Shown one piece after another: positions 1 through 9,012 of a DNA stretch of 38,203 nucleotides (the stretch's first letter is position 1; every line of letters begins with the position of its first letter). The DNA is from CAZUQP01 sp964622455 (GTDB lineage Bacteria; Pseudomonadota; Gammaproteobacteria; DSM-16500). The notes under the pieces were generated by a model, which made no database searches, was not told the origin of the DNA, and saw only the letters and a list, made by a program, of their open reading frames with translations. A program made the position numbers and the translations under genes. Where the stretch lies: positions 1 to 38,203 of the forward strand of contig CAZUQP010000008.1 in the NCBI GenBank assembly GCA_964622455.1. The letters are read 5' to 3'.

Positions 1-14
1 CTTCAGATGATGTA

Positions 15-53
15 GGTTTCAAGTCATTGGCCTGAAAGCACCAAAACGTGGCA
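15..53. repeat. Degenerate fragment of the terminal repeat family
   Basis: This 39-base stretch aligns with the outermost arm of the palindromic repeat at the far right of the window (about 38164-38203). Both share the blocks TTGGCCT, AAAGCAC and AAAAC followed by TGGCA, with scattered mismatches and one indel. It appears to be an older, truncated copy lying downstream of the lpdA stop. Homology was judged by eye. Confidence 0.55.
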
Positions 54-59
54 CAATCA

Positions 60-80
60 ATCTGACAGTGACTGTCAGAT
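60..80. repeat. Perfect 10-bp palindrome downstream of lpdA
   Basis: Arms ATCTGACAGT and ACTGTCAGAT flank a single central base. It lies 26 bases past the lpdA stop, where a terminator for the aceE-aceF-lpdA operon would be expected. On the operon's strand there is no clean T-run after the hairpin, so termination is only possible. It could equally be a protein-binding site. Confidence 0.4.
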
Positions 81-106
81 CAAGTTTAGATTTTTACAAA
101 TCATCA

Positions 107-1546
107 TTAAGCCGGCGCTTTATTTTCCGCTTTTTTCTTCGGCAAATATAAATCCGTGATCGTACCTTCAAACACTTCAGCGGCTAATGCTACTGTTTCA
201 GATAATGTAGGATGCGGATGAATAGTTAAACTGATATCTTCAACATCCGAACCCATTTCAATGGCAAGCCCAATTTCTGCCACTAATTCGCCGGCATTTG
301 GCCCAACCGCTGCACCGCCTAAAATACGATGGGTTTTTTCATCCACAATTAATTTTGTTAAACCTTCATCACGCCCAATACTTAAAGCACGACCGCTCGC
401 AGCCCACGGAAATACACCTTTGCCATATTGAATTCCTTTGGCTTTCGCTTCATTCTCAGTTAAACCGACCCAAGCGACTTCTGGATCAGTGTAAGCAACA
501 CTTGGAATACATTTTGGATCAAAGTAACGTTTCATCCCAGCAATGACTTCGGCTGCAGTACGCGCCTCCGCCATCGCCTTATGCGCAAGCATGGGGTTGC
601 CGCACACATCGCCAACCGCAAAAATATTGGCTACATTCGTACGTAATTGTTTATCGACTGAAATAAAACCGCGCTCATCTACTTTAACGCCCGCTTTATC
701 TGCTGCCATTTGATCGCCATTCGGACGACGGCCGACAGCACATAAAATACGATCAAAACGTTCTGGTTCTTTTGGTGCGCCTTCGCCTTCAAAAGTGACA
801 TATAAACCATCTTTTTTAGCATCCACCTTCGTGACTTTAGTTTTTAGTAAAATATTTTTGTAACGTTTTTGAATGCGTTTATAAAGCGGCATCACAACAT
901 CTTTATCAGCGCCCGGAATAATTTGATCCATCAACTCAACGATGGTAATTTCAGCACCTAATGCGTTATAAACAGTTGCCATTTCTAATCCGATAATGCC
1001 ACCGCCAATCACTAACATTTTTTCTTGTGTTGCTTCCAATTGCAGCGCGCCAGTTGAATCGATAATGCGTGGATCATCCGGTAAAAAAGGCAGTGTGAAA
1101 GGACGTGAACCGACCGCAATAATCGCTTGCTGAAAAGAAATGACTTGCTTGCCTTTAGAGCCTTCTAGCGCAAGTTGATTACTTGAAATAAATTTTCCAA
1201 CACCTTGAATGATTTCTACCTTGCGTTGTTTAGCAAGGGTTTTTAATCCGCCTGTTAAGCGATTAACTACTTTATCTTTCCATGCACGCAATTTTTGCGT
1301 GTCTATTTTAGGTTTACCAAAATCAATGCCATACGCCGCCATTTCATGCGCTTCATCTAACACTTTCGCTGCATGTAATAAAGTTTTAGAGGGAATGCAC
1401 CCTACATTCAAACAGACACCGCCAATATTTTCATAGCGTTCGATCATAATAACTTTTTTACCCAAATCCGCTAATCGAAAAGCCGCCGTATAACCGCCAG
1501 GACCACTACCTAATACAACCACTTCAGTTTGGAGTTCATTACTCAT
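107..1546 (-). CDS. lpdA: Dihydrolipoyl dehydrogenase (E3)
   Basis: FAD-dependent E3 subunit that reoxidises dihydrolipoamide on the E2 subunit and reduces NAD+; cytoplasmic. The N-terminal FAD site is GSGPGG (residues 13-18). The redox disulfide is in GGVCLNVGC (C45 and C50). A second nucleotide-binding motif, GGGIIGLE, lies mid-protein. The C-terminal catalytic pair is in HPHPTLSE (H445, E450). At 479 residues it is full length and has no N-terminal lipoyl domain. It is the last gene of the operon, 9 bases after aceF. The single copy here could also serve 2-oxoglutarate dehydrogenase, as is usual in this group (inference). Confidence 0.97.
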   Translation of the reverse strand: MSNELQTEVVVLGSGPGGYTAAFRLADLGKKVIMIERYENIGGVCLNVGCIPSKTLLHAAKVLDEAHEMAAYGIDFGKPKIDTQKLRAWKDKVVNRLTGGLKTLAKQRKVEIIQGVGKFISSNQLALEGSKGKQVISFQQAIIAVGSRPFTLPFLPDDPRIIDSTGALQLEATQEKMLVIGGGIIGLEMATVYNALGAEITIVELMDQIIPGADKDVVMPLYKRIQKRYKNILLKTKVTKVDAKKDGLYVTFEGEGAPKEPERFDRILCAVGRRPNGDQMAADKAGVKVDERGFISVDKQLRTNVANIFAVGDVCGNPMLAHKAMAEARTAAEVIAGMKRYFDPKCIPSVAYTDPEVAWVGLTENEAKAKGIQYGKGVFPWAASGRALSIGRDEGLTKLIVDEKTHRILGGAAVGPNAGELVAEIGLAIEMGSDVEDISLTIHPHPTLSETVALAAEVFEGTITDLYLPKKKAENKAPA

Positions 1547-1555
1547 TTTTTTTCC

Positions 1556-2836
1556 TTATAACAATAAATGTCGAATATCAGAAAGCATGTTAGCTAAATG
1601 CACCATAAACCGTGCACCATCCGCACCATCAATCACTCGATGATCATAAGAAAGCGACAAGGGCAGCATGAGACGCGGCACAAAATCACCGTCTTTATAA
1701 ACCGGTTTTTGCGTGGATGTTGAAACACCTAAAATAGCCACTTCCGGTACATTGATGATCGGCGTAAAAGCAGTGCCGCCAATCCCGCCTAAACTAGAAA
1801 TTGAAAAACATCCGCCTTGCATATCTTGAGCAGTCAATTGTTTTTTACGCGCCTTTTCACTGACTGCACTTAATTCTTTGGCTAATTCAACCATGCCTTT
1901 TTTATCGACATCGCGAATCACCGGCACGACCAAACCATCGGGTGTATCGACTGCAAGACCAATGTGATAATAATTTTTTAAAATTAAATTTTCACCTGCA
2001 ACATCCAAGGATGCATTAAATTGCGGAAATGTTTTTAAAGCAGCAGTTACTGCTTTCATGATAAATACTAACAGCGTTAATTTAATATTTTGTTTTTCTA
2101 ATTGAGCTTTTTGTGCTTGCCGGAATGCTTCAAGTTCAGTGATATCCGCTTCACCAAATTGAGTGACATGCGGAACCAAAAGCCAATTGCGATGTAAATT
2201 TTTGCCGGAGAGTTTTTTAATTCGCGATAAAGGTTCAACACGGACCGTTCCAAATTTAGCAAAATCAACGATAGGCGCAACCGGTAACATTGAATGGCCG
2301 GAAGGCACTCCGCCCGCCAAGCGCGTTTTTACAAAAACTTGCACATCTTCTTTTAAGATACGTTGTTTAGGCCCAGATCCGCCGACTTCAGAAAGATTAA
2401 CACCAAATTCCCGCGCTAATTTCCGCACGGAAGGCCCTGCATGTACATCAAGCCCCCCCTCTGCTGGAATCACAGTACCCGTTTGCAAAGGTGCCGGTTC
2501 TACTTTAGACGGTATTTTCGCCTCAATTCTTGGCTCATCTTGCGATTTAGGAGATGGCACACTTTGAGGAACACTCTTCTTATCAGCTGCATTCGTTTCT
2601 AACACTAGAATAACAGAGCCTTGCGATACTTTATCGCCGACTTTTACTTTTAATTCTTTCACGACACCTTCATCCGATGAAGGCACTTCCATCGTCGCCT
2701 TATCAGATTCTAAGGTAATTAAAGCAGCATCCATTTTTACGTGATCGCCTGCTTTGACCAATACTTCAATGACGACAACATCGGTAGCGCCGCCGATATC
2801 TGGCACTGTGATATTTTTTGTTGTCAACGGAGTCAT
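1556..2836 (-). CDS. aceF: Pyruvate dehydrogenase E2, dihydrolipoyl acetyltransferase
   Basis: E2 core of the pyruvate dehydrogenase complex, transferring acetyl groups from lipoamide to CoA. The protein has one N-terminal lipoyl domain with the lipoylated lysine in ESDKATME (K46), then a Pro/Lys/Glu-rich linker (about 85-125). A peripheral-subunit-binding domain follows (about 132-169, with GPSVRKLARE), and then the acetyltransferase domain ending in SYDHRVIDGADGARF (H399, D403). At 426 residues it is shorter than the E. coli protein, which carries three lipoyl domains. It starts 4 bases after aceE, so translation is probably coupled. Confidence 0.96.
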   Translation of the reverse strand: MTPLTTKNITVPDIGGATDVVVIEVLVKAGDHVKMDAALITLESDKATMEVPSSDEGVVKELKVKVGDKVSQGSVILVLETNAADKKSVPQSVPSPKSQDEPRIEAKIPSKVEPAPLQTGTVIPAEGGLDVHAGPSVRKLAREFGVNLSEVGGSGPKQRILKEDVQVFVKTRLAGGVPSGHSMLPVAPIVDFAKFGTVRVEPLSRIKKLSGKNLHRNWLLVPHVTQFGEADITELEAFRQAQKAQLEKQNIKLTLLVFIMKAVTAALKTFPQFNASLDVAGENLILKNYYHIGLAVDTPDGLVVPVIRDVDKKGMVELAKELSAVSEKARKKQLTAQDMQGGCFSISSLGGIGGTAFTPIINVPEVAILGVSTSTQKPVYKDGDFVPRLMLPLSLSYDHRVIDGADGARFMVHLANMLSDIRHLLL

Positions 2837-2840
2837 CTCC

Positions 2841-5504
2841 TTAAACAGTTACTGGATCTGGTTTATTCGGATCAATATTATATTTCTTCATCGCAGCTGT
2901 CACTTCGCTTTTCGAAATGCTGCCTTCCTCTGCTAATGCATATAATGCAGCAACGGCAATATAATAACGGTCCACTTCAAAAAAATATCTTAATTGTTCA
3001 CGCGTATCACTTCGACCATAGCCATCGGTTCCCAACACCGTATAAGAACGCGTCATAAACGGCCTAATTAAATCGGCGTAAGCGCGTACATAATCGGTTG
3101 CAGCAATCACAGGGCCTTCATGTTTTTGAAGACATTTCGTAACATAACTCATTTCTGTTTTTTTCTCAGGCGACAACATATTAGCGCGCGCGATACGTAA
3201 GCCATCACGGCGTAATTCACCGAAACTCGTCACACTCCAAATGTCCGTTGTAACACCAAAATCTTTTTCGAGCAATTCACTGGCTTCAATCACTTCACGC
3301 AAAATAGCACCGCTACCGAGTAATTGTACTTTTAATTTTGATTTTGTTTTATTTCCCTCTTTCAGTAAATACATTCCTTTGATGATGCCTTCTTCAATAC
3401 CGAGAGGCATTTCAGGTTGACTATATTTTTCATTCATCGCCATCAGATAATAAATCACATCGTGTTCTTTTTGGTACATCTCTTCCAAGCCATGTTGAAT
3501 AATCACCGCCATTTCATAACCAAATGTCGGATCATATGCACGGCAAGTGGGAACTGTTGATGCTGTTAATAAACTCTGACCATCTTGATGCTGCAAACCT
3601 TCACCTTCTAATGTGGTTCGCCCAGCGGTTGCACCAATCAAAAATCCACGTGCCCGCATATCACTCGCCGCCCAAATCAAATCGCCTACCCGTTGAAAAC
3701 CAAACATGGAATAATAAGTAAAAAATGGAACCATGGGAATTTGATGCGCAGAATAAGAGGTCGCTGCTGCAATCCAAGAAGCCATACATCCTGCTTCTGT
3801 AATGCCTTCTTCCAATAATTGACCCTCTTGGCTTTCGCGATAATAAAGTAATTGATCTTTATCTTCTGGTGTATAGAGTTGCCCTACGTGTGAATAAATA
3901 CCAATTTGCCGAAATAATGCTTCAAGACCAAATGTTCGTACTTCATCCGAAAAAATCGGCACAATACGCGAACCAATCACAGGATCTTTCACTAATACAT
4001 TCAAAATACGGCCGAGCGCCATCGTCGTTGACATCGTGCGATCGCCGCTTCCTTTTAAAACCGCATCAAAATCTTTTAATGCGGGTGTTTTGAGAGGTGC
4101 CTTGGGTGCAAGGCGCGCGGGCAAGTAACCAGTTAATTTTTTTCGTTGCGCATGTAAATATTGCAACGCAGGATCTTTGTCATCCGGTTTATAAAAACTG
4201 AGATCGTTTCGTTCTTTATCCGTTAGCGGTAATTTAAAACGTTCGCAAAATGCAGTGAGTGCTTCCGCCGACATTTCCAACTGATTATGAGCAACGTTGC
4301 GGCTTTCTCCATGGCGAGTGCCTAAACCATATCCTTTGATTCCTTGGGCCAAAATAACGGTCGGTTGATTTTTATGTTGAATGGCTTTCGCATACGCTGC
4401 GTACACTTTCACAGGATCATGCGCGCCGCGTTGTAACTTGGCCATCTCTTCATCCGATAAATCGGAAAATAATGCTTTCAATTCTTCGTTATCACCGCAC
4501 AGTAATTCGCGCATAGCAGCGCCGCCTTGTGCACAAGCGCGCTGCAAATCACCATCAACGATTTCGCCTAAGCGTTTTAAGAGCAAGCCATTTTTATCTT
4601 TTGCAAAAATAGGGTCCCAGTCACTGCCCCAGAGCACTTTAATCACATTCCAACCGGAGCCATTGAAAACACCTTCCAATTCTTGAATGATCTTGCCATT
4701 ACTTCGTACCAAACCATCCAGACGCTGCAAATTACAGTTAACAACATAAATAATATTATCTAATGCTTCACGGGAAGCAACCGTCAATGCACCGATGGAT
4801 TCCACTTCATCCATTTCGCCGTCACCGCAAAAAACCCAGACTTTTCGGTCATTGACAGAAATAAGCTTACGGTTTTCAAGATATTTTAAAAAACGCGCTT
4901 GATAGATTGCTTGCAAAGCACCAAGCCCTAGCGACACTGTTGCAAATTGCCAAAAATGCGGCATTAACCAAGGATGAGGATAAGAAGAGACGCCTTTTCC
5001 TCTGACTTCTTGCCGAAAATGTTGAAGATGTTGTTCAGTTAATCTGCCTTCTAAAAAAGCCCGTGCATAATTGCCCTCTGCAGAGTGACCTTGGAAATAA
5101 ATTAAATCACCCGGCTGTCCGTCCACTGCACCACGAAAAAAATGATTGAAGCCCACTTCATAAAGGGTTGCAATGGATGCATAGGATGACAAATGCCCGC
5201 CCACCCCGCCCGCTTCTTTTTTTGCCCGCAATACCATGGCAATCGCGTTCCAACGAATCATCGCGTCAATTTGCTGTTCTAATTTAAGGTCGCCTGGGTA
5301 AGAAGGCTCTTCAGCAGGCAATATTGTATTTCCATAGCCTGTTTGAGTGAGTTGATTGGCAGCACCGGTATTAGCCGTTACTGTAAGTAATTGATCAATA
5401 ATAAAGCTTGCACGCTCCCCCCCTTCATTTTTAATGACGGAGGCCAGTGCATCTAGCCATTCTTTTGTTTCGGTTGGATCAACATCATTCCACGTTTTTG
5501 ACAT
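2841..5504 (-). CDS. aceE: Pyruvate dehydrogenase E1, homodimeric type
   Basis: Thiamine-diphosphate-dependent E1 that decarboxylates pyruvate and acetylates the lipoyl arm of E2. It is a single 887-residue chain of the homodimeric gammaproteobacterial type. The ThDP/Mg motif begins at GDGEMDE (227-233) and ends at NCNLQRLDG (256-264). GHSAEGNYARAF and the RHGESRNVAHNQ-like segment are typical of AceE. The start has a good ribosome site (AGGAAG, 4 bases before ATG). It is the first gene of aceE-aceF-lpdA and is divergent from the unknown gene at 5681. No PdhR-type operator was recognised upstream. Confidence 0.97.
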   Translation of the reverse strand: MSKTWNDVDPTETKEWLDALASVIKNEGGERASFIIDQLLTVTANTGAANQLTQTGYGNTILPAEEPSYPGDLKLEQQIDAMIRWNAIAMVLRAKKEAGGVGGHLSSYASIATLYEVGFNHFFRGAVDGQPGDLIYFQGHSAEGNYARAFLEGRLTEQHLQHFRQEVRGKGVSSYPHPWLMPHFWQFATVSLGLGALQAIYQARFLKYLENRKLISVNDRKVWVFCGDGEMDEVESIGALTVASREALDNIIYVVNCNLQRLDGLVRSNGKIIQELEGVFNGSGWNVIKVLWGSDWDPIFAKDKNGLLLKRLGEIVDGDLQRACAQGGAAMRELLCGDNEELKALFSDLSDEEMAKLQRGAHDPVKVYAAYAKAIQHKNQPTVILAQGIKGYGLGTRHGESRNVAHNQLEMSAEALTAFCERFKLPLTDKERNDLSFYKPDDKDPALQYLHAQRKKLTGYLPARLAPKAPLKTPALKDFDAVLKGSGDRTMSTTMALGRILNVLVKDPVIGSRIVPIFSDEVRTFGLEALFRQIGIYSHVGQLYTPEDKDQLLYYRESQEGQLLEEGITEAGCMASWIAAATSYSAHQIPMVPFFTYYSMFGFQRVGDLIWAASDMRARGFLIGATAGRTTLEGEGLQHQDGQSLLTASTVPTCRAYDPTFGYEMAVIIQHGLEEMYQKEHDVIYYLMAMNEKYSQPEMPLGIEEGIIKGMYLLKEGNKTKSKLKVQLLGSGAILREVIEASELLEKDFGVTTDIWSVTSFGELRRDGLRIARANMLSPEKKTEMSYVTKCLQKHEGPVIAATDYVRAYADLIRPFMTRSYTVLGTDGYGRSDTREQLRYFFEVDRYYIAVAALYALAEEGSISKSEVTAAMKKYNIDPNKPDPVTV

Positions 5505-5614
5505 ATTATCTTCCTAATTGCTCTTTATTCGAGCAAAAAAAGGCTCTTTAAATAATTGTTTTTTGTTTATTTTAACCTGAATAACAGGAAAGCTGAAGGA
5601 TAAGCGGTATTTTA

Positions 5615-5643
5615 TTGAAAAAGAACTGAAAAATACTTATCCT
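5615..5643 (+). promoter_or_regulatory. Predicted sigma-70 promoter for the gene at 5681
   Basis: TTGAAA (5615-5620), a 17-base spacer, and TATCCT (5638-5643). The spacing is optimal and the site lies about 40 bases before the start codon. The hexamers match consensus at five of six and four of six positions. Called by eye. Confidence 0.5.
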
Positions 5644-5680
5644 GCATGATCGGAGGCATTTCAAGGAGCACTTAAAATTT

Positions 5681-6577
5681 ATGGCAGAAGCTCGATATAT
5701 ACCCCTTACAAATGATGAAGTTACTTCGGAAGAAACATCCAAGGTATCAAATAAAAAGAATGAAAAAGAAAAAAACAAACTCTTAAAGATCATTCAGAGA
5801 AATCGAGAAAAACATACCAAAAAAAGTAACTCCCTGTCCGATACTTTTTTCAAAAAAACTACATACCATCATGTTAAATTTTTCGAAAGATATAAAGAAG
5901 ATTTTGAAAAAAATTTCCTTGATTTGGAATATTTGAACATCATCCAAGCAATCAAATTAGGGGCCAGTTTAAAAGAATTAAATGACGCCTTAGGGCATAT
6001 TTACCAAGAACCTTTGCTCGAAGATCACCCACAAATGATTCGATTGATTGATGATAAAAAACACGCAGATTCTACCATGAAAGAATTTCGTAAAGATTTT
6101 TATTTGCGTAACATCTTAAGAAAAAAACACCGCCTATTGCAGAGCGAACATAAACAAGATGAGAATTACTTACCGACCCATCTGAATAATCTTGCATTTA
6201 AAGCGCTTCTTGAAGGTACCGATCTCAAAGAGTTGATGTACGCATTTCAACCTGAACCCGTTTTTAATATTGTCATGCGATTAATGAATAAAGAAGCTAA
6301 TCATCCTGCCGTGAGGCGCCTAAAAAATGAAATGCTTTCGTTATTAATAAACACTATATCAGATCAATTTAAAATATTTTGCGAGCATTTTAATTCCCAA
6401 ATTTTTTCGCTTTTTCGTGGACCTTCAAAAAAACCTTTATTTGAGCTGTTTGAACAATTCACTGAATTAGGCGGTAGCGCCTCTCGACTTCCACCCATGG
6501 CTCAACTAGAATTTATTTCATGGCAAAAAGCAAACCCGCCGCAAAAAAAAGTGGAGCCTCGCTTAGGGATTGAATAA
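5681..6577 (+). CDS. Unknown charged helical protein with an internal repeat
   Basis: Family not recognised. The 298-residue protein has no signal peptide or membrane segment, and its first 60 residues are rich in Lys/Glu/Asn. Two stretches resemble each other: about 84-105 (NIIQAIKLGASLKELNDAL) and about 171-192 (NLAFKALLEGTDLKELMYAF). Both fit A-x3-G-[AT]-[SD]-LKEL followed by an aliphatic helix and an acidic-proline turn. Similar stretches occur in the products of 9821 and, more weakly, 9013. It is a single-gene unit with its own promoter, divergent from aceE, with AAGGAG 12 bases before ATG. A secreted-effector role is possible given the presumed lineage, but nothing in the sequence proves it. 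Confidence 0.75.
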   Translation: MAEARYIPLTNDEVTSEETSKVSNKKNEKEKNKLLKIIQRNREKHTKKSNSLSDTFFKKTTYHHVKFFERYKEDFEKNFLDLEYLNIIQAIKLGASLKELNDALGHIYQEPLLEDHPQMIRLIDDKKHADSTMKEFRKDFYLRNILRKKHRLLQSEHKQDENYLPTHLNNLAFKALLEGTDLKELMYAFQPEPVFNIVMRLMNKEANHPAVRRLKNEMLSLLINTISDQFKIFCEHFNSQIFSLFRGPSKKPLFELFEQFTELGGSASRLPPMAQLEFISWQKANPPQKKVEPRLGIE

Positions 6578-6586
6578 AAAGCTGTT

Positions 6587-7444
6587 TCAAAACTGTTGCA
6601 ACCTGCTCTCTTCCAACAACGCACACATTTTTTGCGCGCCCTCTAAAATTCTGGGGCCGGCGCGCTGAAGAAAATCATCATCCATTGAAAAAACGGCGTG
6701 ATGTTTGACAGCGGAAAGTTCAGGCCACGCTTTCCACGTTTCTCCCCAATTATTTTTATTTTTGCCGCCAATAATGACAGCAGGGTTTGCGCGAATCACA
6801 GCTTCCAAATTGATTTCGGGCGCAACACCTGGTAAATCAGCAAAAATATTTTTACCGCCGCACAAAGTAATCACTTCATTGATCCAGCTTGCTTTGGTAA
6901 TCGTCACCAATGGCTTTGGCCACATTTCATAAAAGACACTTTCTGTTTTTTGTGTTGAATATTTTTTTTGTAAATAGTGATAACGCTGAACAAATTGTTT
7001 AGCATTTTTATTAGCTATTTTTTCTGTGCCCGCCAAACAACCTAAACGTTCTAACGTGTAGGGAATATCCCTTAAATGATGTTGATGGCTCACATAAATC
7101 GGAACATCACTATTTTTTAATTGATGAAGAATACCGCCCTCTGCCCACACAACAATTAAATCAGGATGTAAAACTAAAACGCGCTCTACATCGATATCAT
7201 TAAAATTAGCTACAATAGGAATGTTTTTAGCTTCTTTTGGAAAATCACTTCCCTTCATGACACCTACAATGTGATCATTTGCACCCGCAGCAAATAATAG
7301 TTCGGTCAAATCAGGTGCCAAACTAATAATGCGTTTTGCGGGATGCGGTAAGGTAATCAGATGCCCTGCATCGTCTTCCACTTGACAAGCCATGACGATA
7401 GAATTCAGAAGCCATAAAAAAAGAATGCCATAAAATCGATTCAC
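6587..7444 (-). CDS. btuF: Periplasmic cobalamin/metal-complex binding protein (BtuF-like)
   Basis: Substrate-binding protein of the TroA/BtuF fold for a BtuCD-type ABC importer. It has an N-terminal hydrophobic leader ending in VMAC. The cysteine could be a lipidation site, though BtuF of E. coli is soluble. Family features visible include RIISLAPDLTELLFAAG, the VERVLVLHPDLIVVW segment, CGGKNIFADLPG, and the closing RAGPRILEGAQKMCALL. Its 285 residues match the family. Its start overlaps the ampE stop by 4 bases, so it is the third gene of ampD-ampE-btuF. No permease or ATPase gene is nearby, so the substrate (B12 versus heme or siderophore) is not settled. Confidence 0.8.
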   Translation of the reverse strand: MNRFYGILFLWLLNSIVMACQVEDDAGHLITLPHPAKRIISLAPDLTELLFAAGANDHIVGVMKGSDFPKEAKNIPIVANFNDIDVERVLVLHPDLIVVWAEGGILHQLKNSDVPIYVSHQHHLRDIPYTLERLGCLAGTEKIANKNAKQFVQRYHYLQKKYSTQKTESVFYEMWPKPLVTITKASWINEVITLCGGKNIFADLPGVAPEINLEAVIRANPAVIIGGKNKNNWGETWKAWPELSAVKHHAVFSMDDDFLQRAGPRILEGAQKMCALLEESRLQQF

Positions 7445-8271
7445 AATAACAGCACAAGCACGGCTAATATGACAAGACTCATAACAAAAACTCGGTCCAA
7501 CAAAGCAAGTGCTTCTTTTTCGACAACCCCTTCTTTAGAAACTAAATCATCTGGCACATCGAGGGCTGCAATACCGCATTCAACTAACAGAGTTTCATTA
7601 ACAGCAGGTCCTTTTAACGCATTTTTTTTAAAACGTACAAATACTTCCGTAAAATGCCCGCCCAATGCAAAAATAAAAGTAAAAATACGCACGGGTATCC
7701 AATCTAATAAACGATGGATCTTGCCAGAAAGCACCGATACATTCAGTAGCGATTCTTCATTTAATAACGCTATCATTCGGTAAAAAACAGCACCGACCGG
7801 CCCTAAAATAACAAACCAAAATAAAACACCAAAAATGCGTTGATGAGCCGCTAAAAAAATGGCACGGACAAATGCTTGATGAAAAGCTTCAGAATTATCA
7901 GCTACATTAATTTTAAATGCGGTATTCGCATGTTCAATTGCAAGATAAGTATCTCCTTTTTGCAATTCATGAATGCACGCATAGACTTGCACCCACAAAT
8001 TATAAGGGCCTAAACAATACATGAAGATAGCAATGCCAAACAGCAATTTTAAAATGCCGTATAACCATCCATTCAATAAAAAATTGATGAACCCAACAAC
8101 AAGAAGAGGCGGCAAAAGACAAAGAATTAATAAAACATAAGAGGGCCAATGATTAATACGCGATTGACTTAACCAGCGTTGATAGCGCAAAAACCATCGC
8201 CACTGACGCAAATTCCCCCAATAAAAAAAGCGTTCTATCACGAGTGAAATGAGCGTAATAATAAACGTCAT
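7441..8271 (-). CDS. ampE: AmpE-like inner-membrane protein
   Basis: Integral membrane protein of the AmpE family, encoded beside AmpD and linked in enterobacteria to beta-lactamase and muropeptide signalling; its biochemistry is poorly defined. The 276 residues include membrane segments near the N-terminus, at about 45-65, 70-90 and 145-165, and at the extreme C-terminus (LVILAVLVLLL). The family-typical sequence LDWIPVRIFTFIFALGGHF matches AmpE at the equivalent place. It starts 27 bases after ampD behind AAGGA, and its stop overlaps the btuF start. The CobD/CbiB fold is related to AmpE, but the ampD neighbour decides the call. Confidence 0.88.
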   Translation of the reverse strand: MTFIITLISLVIERFFYWGNLRQWRWFLRYQRWLSQSRINHWPSYVLLILCLLPPLLVVGFINFLLNGWLYGILKLLFGIAIFMYCLGPYNLWVQVYACIHELQKGDTYLAIEHANTAFKINVADNSEAFHQAFVRAIFLAAHQRIFGVLFWFVILGPVGAVFYRMIALLNEESLLNVSVLSGKIHRLLDWIPVRIFTFIFALGGHFTEVFVRFKKNALKGPAVNETLLVECGIAALDVPDDLVSKEGVVEKEALALLDRVFVMSLVILAVLVLLL

Positions 8272-8298
8272 AAAACTATTCCTTCAGTAGAACTCTTC

Positions 8299-8862
8299 TT
8301 ATATTATCGACTTATCTGCCAATAAACAATCCAAATAGCGCCAATCAAAAAAAGGCCCCGGATCAGTCTTTCTACCCGGTGCTATATCTGAATGACCCAC
8401 AATTCTTTCGCGAATAATCGCAGGATATGTCTTCATCAAGGCATCTAATACTTCAGCCAATTTTTCATATTGGATTTTTTCATACGGTAAATCATCCGTT
8501 CCTTCTAATTCGATGCCAATGGAAAAATCATTACACTGTTCACGCCCTTCAAAAAAAGATTTTCCGGCATGCCAAGCACGCATCGAAAAAGGCACAAATT
8601 GGATAATCTCGCCTGTTCTTGCAATTAAAAGATGAGAAGAAACTTTTAAAGAAGCAATCGTTTCAAAATAAGGATGCGCTGTGACATTTAAAGTCCCACA
8701 AAAAAAATGCTCAATGGATCCCGTACCAAATTGCCCGGGCGGTAAGCTAATGCCGTGTAAGACAACCATATCGATTGTGGTGTTAATAGGACGTTTATCG
8801 CAATGAGGAGATGGACAGTATTGAGCAACAGATAAGATACCTTCAGGCACATCAATGTTCAA
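8299..8862 (-). CDS. ampD: 1,6-anhydro-MurNAc-L-alanine amidase
   Basis: Cytoplasmic zinc amidase (Amidase_2 fold) that cleaves the anhydro-muropeptide stem during peptidoglycan recycling. Likely zinc ligands are H36 (VVLHGIS), H157 (GHSDIAPG) and D167 (KTDPG). The acid in GIELEG (about E119) matches the catalytic Glu of the family. At 187 residues it is full length, and it lacks a signal peptide, as expected for AmpD rather than AmiD. The start codon appears to be TTG at 8862: no in-frame ATG is nearby, and GGGG lies about 10 bases upstream. It heads the ampD-ampE-btuF operon. Confidence 0.94.
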   Translation of the reverse strand: MNIDVPEGILSVAQYCPSPHCDKRPINTTIDMVVLHGISLPPGQFGTGSIEHFFCGTLNVTAHPYFETIASLKVSSHLLIARTGEIIQFVPFSMRAWHAGKSFFEGREQCNDFSIGIELEGTDDLPYEKIQYEKLAEVLDALMKTYPAIIRERIVGHSDIAPGRKTDPGPFFDWRYLDCLLADKSII

Positions 8863-8894
8863 TGTCAGAAACCCCAGCTAAAAATTCTATTTTT

Positions 8895-8922
8895 ATTATA
8901 CCGTTAAATGAGAAGTAACAAA
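8895..8922 (-). promoter_or_regulatory. Predicted promoter for ampD-ampE-btuF
   Basis: Read on the minus strand: TTTGTT (8922-8917), a 16-base spacer, and a perfect TATAAT (8900-8895). It lies 33 bases before the TTG start of ampD. The -35 box is weak. Confidence 0.45.
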
Positions 8923-8948
8923 AATCTGTATTAGCAATATTGAATTGA

Positions 8949-8977
8949 TTGAAATATAGACAAACAAGTGTTACTAT
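8949..8977 (+). promoter_or_regulatory. Predicted promoter for the unknown gene pair at 9013
   Basis: TTGAAA (8949-8954), a 17-base spacer, and TACTAT (8972-8977), about 35 bases before the ATG. The -35 hexamer and spacing are the same as at the promoter before the unknown gene at 5681. Confidence 0.5.
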
Positions 8978-9012
8978 GGAAAACTTAAAAGCAACCTGGA
9001 GGAAATACCCGC

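Noticed and set aside
2163..2567. Open frame of 134 codons antisense to aceF
   Set aside because: It is a shadow of the conserved E2 gene, with no start signals of its own.
5505..5680. PdhR operator before aceE
   Set aside because: No palindrome of the PdhR type was found; only AT-rich sequence and short repeats of AAAGAGC.
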